Source: an uncultured Verrucomicrobiota bacterium (GTDB taxonomy: Bacteria > Verrucomicrobiota > Verrucomicrobiia > Limisphaerales > UBA1096). Taken from it: a stretch of DNA of 5,327 nt. Both the position numbers and the translations under genes were made by a program. Location of the stretch: positions 1-5,327 of the forward strand of contig CAJWPV010000129.1 of NCBI GenBank assembly GCA_913045395.1, read 5' to 3'. The notes under the pieces are model-generated. The model was not told the origin of the DNA and did no database searches. It saw only the letters and a program-made list of their open reading frames with translations. This document shows, in pieces, positions 3,641-5,327 of this stretch (position 1 is the first letter of the stretch; the number at the start of each line of letters is the position of its first letter).

Positions 3641-5327
3641 TCAGAGCTTCACCGTCACACTCGCCGTGGCTGCCGACGCGGGGTCGCCACGCTGCTCCAG
3701 CGACTTGATGATCTCCCGAGCCGAGCGCTTTACATTGCCGCTGAACTTTTCCTCACCGTTGACAGTGATCATCACAGGCTTGTCGAGGTTCAACAATTGA
3801 TCGGACAAACGAACCACCAAACGTGGTGTTTTCTCAGCGGTAATGTTGATCGCCTGGCCGTCGATCGTTGCTGTCATTCTTTGGCCGTTGGCCAAGTGCT
3901 TCTCCGGAATCTGAAGCCAATAAAACCGCGAGGTGATGCCCTTGGCCTGGCGCCAAATAATTTTTTTTGGCCATGGGTTTCGAGTGAACTTGGCCATCCA
4001 TGGCAGAGACTCGGCATCCTTTCCTTTCATCCAGTGCTGCATCTCGGGGTAAATACGCACCAAGTGATCGTAGCCCTCGGGGTCGGCCTTGCGCAGGTCA
4101 GCCAACAAGCCCTCCCATTTCTCGGCGACCTTATTGCGATTGTAGGCCCCGTCCTTTCCTCCCATGAACAAACCGAAACCGATGTTTCGCAGGTTGTCCG
4201 GCTTGGCATCGTTCGGATGCCCGGCCATCATCGAAGCCGCCGCCCAGCGATCCGCCATGCGCGGCGCAAGTTGGTAGACGCCATCACCACCAGCCGAGTA
4301 GCCCATCAGATAAACACGGTTCGGGTTTACGCCGCGAGTCGCCACGTAATTCTCGATCAAGCGATCAAACAAGCCGTCGATGTGAGACTGATGCCATAGG
4401 TTCCAGGTGTCGGTCGGCGCACGCGGTGCGACATAAATTCCCTCGGCCGGTTGATAGAGCTTAATCTGGTTTTTCCACTGGCTGTCGTTCACGCGGGTCG
4501 GCGCACCACCACCACCGTGCATCGAGATCCACAGCGAATGCCCACCCTCCGGCGCATCACCAAACACCTTTTCGAGATAGCGCAACTTTTTGTCCCCCAA
4601 TTGGATGGACTTGGCCTCGATCTCGGCGGCACGCTGCTTGGCTAGGCGCTTGCAGTGATCAGCCCAAAGCAGCTCGATCGCCTTTTTGGCGTCTGCCTTG
4701 GACAGGTCGCCCTTGGTCCAATCGCCGGGGAGTGTGTCCGGGCGAACATTGGACGGAGCGGCCAGCCAAGCGGTTACGGCAGCGAGTTGCGATTTCTCAA
4801 TCTCCACCTGTTCCGGCAACTCGTCCCACTGAACATCGACCGTCACCTCACCGCCCTTGCTTCGGCGTATCGGGATCTGTTTGACCTTATCCCCCTTTGT
4901 GAACCGAAGCCAAAGCGGTGTGTTCGGATTACAGGTAAAGCCAGTAATATCGTTCAGATCAGCCCGACCGGCCTTGGTTTTGCGGGAGGCGAGCACCTTG
5001 TTTTTTGAGTCGAGCAACTCGGCTCGAACCTCGAGTCGCTTGCCACCCTGCCGTTCAAGCACGCGCACCAATACATCATCCTCGACGTTGCCCCTGCTGC
5101 TTTTGCCGGTGTAACGATCGGTGACGTTGAAGGCGTTGACCTGTTTGGCGTCGATATCCCAAACCATCGGAAAGCGCGTGCCGGTTTTTTTCCACGATGT
5201 CGCATAGATCGAGTTCTGCCAGTTGGACTTGTCGGCCTTTGCTGCAGCCCCGACAAACCAGCCCCGATTCAACCCGGCAGCGTTGTATTCGTCTGATCCA
5301 GTGAAGTGCCAGTCGCCGTCCCAGATC
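3641..5327 (-). CDS. Alpha/beta hydrolase, PHB-depolymerase/esterase-like, with beta-rich flanking domains (5' end off window)
   Basis: The frame is open from the right edge to a TGA at 3643-3641: 561 visible residues, start off window. The TTG at 5272 is not a credible start, because the frame continues upstream for 18 codons (IWDGDWHFTGSDEYN...). Residue numbers below count from that Leu codon. Residues 1-155 look beta-rich (VWDIDAK, FTCNPNTPLWLRF). Residues 156-237 are charged and helical. The catalytic domain spans about 245-430: HGGGG (252-256, oxyanion loop), nucleophile elbow GYSAGG with Ser326, Asp374 in GGKDGAY and His413 in MQHW, in the canonical Ser-Asp-His order. Residues about 435-515 form a second beta-rich segment ending in the LDKPVMITVNG strand. 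This arrangement matches esterases of the PHB-depolymerase/LpqC group; the substrate is unknown. Export is likely for such proteins, but the N-terminus that would show a signal peptide is missing. It is followed at 19 nt by the TauE/SafE-like permease gene. Confidence 0.85.
   Translation of the reverse strand, partial: IWDGDWHFTGSDEYNAAGLNRGWFVGAAAKADKSNWQNSIYATSWKKTGTRFPMVWDIDAKQVNAFNVTDRYTGKSSRGNVEDDVLVRVLERQGGKRLEVRAELLDSKNKVLASRKTKAGRADLNDITGFTCNPNTPLWLRFTKGDKVKQIPIRRSKGGEVTVDVQWDELPEQVEIEKSQLAAVTAWLAAPSNVRPDTLPGDWTKGDLSKADAKKAIELLWADHCKRLAKQRAAEIEAKSIQLGDKKLRYLEKVFGDAPEGGHSLWISMHGGGGAPTRVNDSQWKNQIKLYQPAEGIYVAPRAPTDTWNLWHQSHIDGLFDRLIENYVATRGVNPNRVYLMGYSAGGDGVYQLAPRMADRWAAASMMAGHPNDAKPDNLRNIGFGLFMGGKDGAYNRNKVAEKWEGLLADLRKADPEGYDHLVRIYPEMQHWMKGKDAESLPWMAKFTRNPWPKKIIWRQAKGITSRFYWLQIPEKHLANGQRMTATIDGQAINITAEKTPRLVVRLSDQLLNLDKPVMITVNGEEKFSGNVKRSAREIIKSLEQRGDPASAATASVTVKL

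Noticed and set aside
3464..4399. 311-codon plus-strand open frame opposite the hydrolase and permease genes
   Set aside because: It spans the junction of two well-supported minus-strand genes, has no recognisable domain, and arises from codon bias on the other strand.
5270..5272. TTG as the start of the hydrolase
   Set aside because: The frame stays open to base 5326 with family-like residues upstream; the true start and any signal peptide lie beyond the window.
1..5327. Mobile element, CRISPR array, defence system or biosynthetic cluster
   Set aside because: No transposase, integrase, long terminal inverted repeats, spaced direct repeats, nuclease or effector domains are visible; all five proteins belong to common housekeeping or transport families.

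Overview
The window comes from the chromosome of a free-living bacterium. It holds five protein genes and one tRNA gene, packed closely. Four things are consistent with a Gram-negative lineage and fit marine or soil Verrucomicrobiota/Planctomycetota best: a single-chain sarcosine/dimethylglycine dehydrogenase-like protein, a large multi-domain alpha/beta hydrolase of the PHB-depolymerase/esterase type, weak or absent Shine-Dalgarno sequences at two of three visible starts, and moderate-to-high G+C. That placement is an inference from gene style and is low confidence; no marker gene here settles it.

Layout, left to right. (1) 1-968, plus strand: C-terminal folate-binding (GcvT-like) part of an FAD-dependent DMGDH/SARDH-type oxidoreductase, cut by the left edge. 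(2) 987-1802, minus: TerC/YgdQ-family membrane protein, convergent with gene 1 and 18 nt from it. (3) 1863-1949, minus: complete tRNA-Leu(UAA) with encoded CCA, 60 nt upstream of the terC-like gene and pointing at it, with a good sigma70-type promoter at 2001-2029. (4) 2092-2865, plus: classical SDR oxidoreductase, divergent from the tRNA. (5) 2869-3621, minus: TauE/SafE-family permease with a TTG start, convergent with the SDR gene and only 3 nt from it. (6) 3641-5327, minus: alpha/beta hydrolase with beta-rich flanking domains, cut by the right edge. It lies 19 nt upstream of the permease gene, so the two are probably one operon.

There is no gene-free stretch above 300 bases. The only sizeable intergenic region (1950-2091) carries the tRNA promoter and two short palindromes. 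The convergent gene pairs leave no room for separate terminators. One convincing terminator (2873-2892) is built into the last codons of the permease gene, and a weaker candidate (1005-1030) lies inside the terC-like gene.

The genes do not form an obvious pathway, and I see no mobile element, CRISPR array, phage gene or recognisable new defence or biosynthetic system. The most unusual signal is not a gene. The palindrome CTTGGCCAAG and its half CTTGGCC/GGCCAAG recur at 16 sites on both strands, in several reading frames and between genes, far more often than chance predicts. This looks like a genome-wide iterated oligonucleotide.
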